NCBI GenBank assembly: GCA_002508705.1
Contig: DAYL01000003.1
Location: 1 to 64,000, forward strand
Direction of reading: 5' to 3'
Origin: Methanoculleus sp. UBA374
GTDB lineage: Archaea > Halobacteriota > Methanomicrobia > Methanomicrobiales > Methanoculleaceae
DNA: 64,000 nucleotides
The first letter of the stretch is position 1. Every line of letters starts with the position of its first letter. Of the stretch, positions 62,631 through 64,000 are shown piece by piece. Made by a program: the position numbers and the translations under genes. Under the pieces are notes generated by a model. That model did not search any database. It was not told where the DNA came from and saw only the letters and a list, made by a program, of their open reading frames with translations.

Positions 62631-63518
62631 TCACCGCCCGATCTTTAAGAGCATCTCTTCAAGTGTCGGGTAGTGGGACTCGATCCGCTCGACCGTCGCG
62701 CCGTCTGCCGCGAGCGTCGCGGTCGTCCGGTTCAACTCCTCGATGGAGCATGCTTCGGCGAAGTACCGGCCCTCGGAAGCGGTGTAATCGGCCGATGCCG
62801 TGAAAGCCGCCGGATCGGGTATCCGGAAGAAGACCCGGTAGGTGATCGAGCCGAAGGTCTCCCGGAGTTCGGGCATGGTCCCTCCGGCCACCACCCTCCC
62901 CCGGCGCAGGATCAGCACGAGGTCGCAGGCCTCCTCCACCTGGAAGAGGTTATGGGCCGAGAAGACCACCGTCTTTCCCCGGTCGCGGAGGGCTTTGATG
63001 TAGTCGAGCACCGACCGGGAGGTCATGGGGTCGAGACCGGAGGTCGGCTCGTCGTAGATGAGCAGCCCGGGGTCATGCATCAGCGACCTCGCAAGGGCAA
63101 CCTTCCGCTTCATCCCCTTTGAGAGTTCCCCGATCTTCTTTCCGTCCGGTTCAAGCGCGAGCGAAGCGAGGAGGTCGTCTCTCCGGGTCCTGATGGCCGC
63201 CTTCGGAAGGCCGTAGATCTCGCCGAAGAACGTTAAGTAGGCATCCGTGGTCATCGTCTCGTAGAGCCGGGACTCCTCGGGAAGGTAACCCAGGTTCTGC
63301 TTCAGGTCGAACGGTCTTCTCGCGACATCGATCCCGTCGATGACGAGGCTTCCTGCCGTCGGTGCGACGAGGCCGGCCATGATCTTCAAGAGCGTCGTCT
63401 TGCCGGCCCCGTTATGCCCGATCACCCCGAGGATCTGCGCGTCGTCGAGGTCGAAGGTAACGCCGTCGAGGGCCGGGAAGTCGCCGTAGTGTTTGACAAG
63501 AGAGCGGGCGGCAATCAT
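62631..63518 (-). CDS. ABC transporter ATP-binding protein
   Basis: A 295-aa nucleotide-binding subunit of exporter (NosF/CcmA/DRA) type. Walker A GHNGAGKTT (near 34-42), Q-loop LPEES, signature LSKGMKRKV, Walker B LLIYDEPTSGLD, and H-loop SAHNLFQ. The C-terminal 80 residues (YRVFFRIPDPAAFTASADY...) are the typical extra domain. The divergent permease gene at 63600 is the natural partner. Confidence 0.93.
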   Translation of the reverse strand: MIAARSLVKHYGDFPALDGVTFDLDDAQILGVIGHNGAGKTTLLKIMAGLVAPTAGSLVIDGIDVARRPFDLKQNLGYLPEESRLYETMTTDAYLTFFGEIYGLPKAAIRTRRDDLLASLALEPDGKKIGELSKGMKRKVALARSLMHDPGLLIYDEPTSGLDPMTSRSVLDYIKALRDRGKTVVFSAHNLFQVEEACDLVLILRRGRVVAGGTMPELRETFGSITYRVFFRIPDPAAFTASADYTASEGRYFAEACSIEELNRTTATLAADGATVERIESHYPTLEEMLLKIGR

Positions 63519-63599
63519 CGAAGTTCCATATAGTTCCGATGACTACTAATAGGTTGCTGCACAGAGGTAGAACTCTCTCCGACGCCCTCAAGGATTACC
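63519..63599. promoter_or_regulatory. divergent promoter of the ABC transporter genes
   Basis: 81 bases between the ATP-binding protein and permease starts. CCATATAGTT (63527-63536) may act as a TATA box towards the minus or plus strand; AAGGAT (63590-63595) precedes the permease ATG as a weak ribosome site. Shared control of both subunits is likely. Confidence 0.4.
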
Positions 63600-64000
63600 A
63601 TGAGTTTCGCTTCCTCCATCCGGACGATCGCCACCTGGGAGATAAGCCAGTCGATGACCACCATGGGAAGACATGTCCTGCCGCTTGCGGCCGGGCTGCT
63701 CGTCCTCCTCGTCCTGGCGACCGCGTTTGCCGCCCAGAGCGGCGTCCATATGCAGGACGGCATCTATCGCATCGGCATCGACGACCCCGACGTCGCCCGG
63801 ATCGTCGCCCAGGACAACCGCTTTACCGCTTATCTCGACGCCGGCCCCGCCCTCCGGGAGAACCGGTTCGCGTACGACCTGATCGTCCTGGACGGGGAAA
63901 TCTATGCCGCCGACACGGAGAAGGGACGGGCGGCTCTGACGGCGCTCGAACGCGACTACGAGGCTTACGTCTCTTACGTGGCTGCAAAAGAGCCAGACCT
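63600..64000 (+). CDS. ABC transporter permease, 5' part (runs off the window)
   Basis: The first 133 codons of a membrane protein: cytosolic N-terminus (SFASSIRTIATWEISQSMTTMGRHV), a membrane helix (LPLAAGLLVLLVLATAFAAQSG, about 27-46), then an outside region (GIYRIGIDDPDVARIVAQDNRFTAYLDAG). This fits the ABC-2-type permeases paired with such ATP-binding proteins in methanogens. The 3' end is beyond 64000. Confidence 0.75.
   Translation, partial: MSFASSIRTIATWEISQSMTTMGRHVLPLAAGLLVLLVLATAFAAQSGVHMQDGIYRIGIDDPDVARIVAQDNRFTAYLDAGPALRENRFAYDLIVLDGEIYAADTEKGRAALTALERDYEAYVSYVAAKEPD

Noticed and set aside
62383..62673. 96-codon plus-strand frame before the ABC ATPase end
   Set aside because: It overlaps the well-supported minus-strand ATP-binding gene and has low-complexity Ser/Arg/Ala composition.

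Overview
The window looks like chromosomal DNA of a methanogenic archaeon of the Methanomicrobiales, most like a high-GC Methanoculleus-type genome (genus is inference). Supporting genes are archaeal ribosomal proteins (S15, S3ae, L11, L1, L10/P0, P1), Spt5, SecE, FtsZ, the archaeal D-aminoacyl-tRNA deacylase, a Pcc1 KEOPS subunit, the methanopterin-pathway kinase MptE, an F420H2 oxidase (FprA) divergent from an MsvR-type regulator, and paired MoeA genes. Many starts sit about 25 bases after an archaeal TATA box (leaderless), and many genes are coupled by ATGA overlaps. There is no rRNA and no CRISPR array. Three tRNAs are visible: Thr(CGT), Gly(CCC) and Lys(CTT).

Bases 1-5.6 kb are accessory. 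Two divergent small DNA-binding-type proteins share an operator-like intergenic region. They are followed by a tightly overlapping chain of small genes that includes an orphan beta-class DNA methyltransferase, an ASCH-like fragment and a winged-helix protein, as in an archaeal provirus or integrated element. An AT-richer two-gene module follows (348 aa unknown plus 93 aa HicA-like), then a hidden 48-aa zinc-ribbon gene. The block ends at the 3' end of tRNA-Thr, a plausible integration site.

From 5.8 to 47.6 kb the content is mostly core genome: a Cas4-like protein with a degenerate active site; the sua5 operon; a CorA-like protein with a GME motif in place of GMN; fprA/msvR; a membrane sensor kinase; the rps15-recJ-pcc1-rps3ae operon; a bactofilin-like protein coupled to a methyltransferase; an MFS transporter; a helicase operon with two regulators; hypF; a three-gene cassette (HypB/CobW-like GTPase, soluble ABC ATPase, DUF364 protein) that I consider the best candidate for an undescribed metal-centre system; a KUP transporter; the L11 and L1-L10-P1 ribosomal genes; dtdA-ftsZ-secE-spt5; two moeA genes; ileS; a Thg1-like gene; and a site-2 protease.

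Bases 47.6-51.4 kb form a decayed island: a transposase remnant, three small membrane-protein genes, a lipoprotein gene broken by a nonsense codon and a frameshift, and about 1 kb of hairpin- and repeat-rich non-coding DNA.

From 51.4 kb on there is an operon of an RCK-DHH phosphoesterase, mptE and a radical SAM/HhH protein with an unusual cysteine spacing; tRNA-Lys followed by a strongly structured non-coding stretch; a chemotaxis pair (cheW, soluble PAS-MCP); a seven-PAS HTH protein; an orphan double-PAS protein; and a divergent ABC exporter pair whose permease runs off the end.
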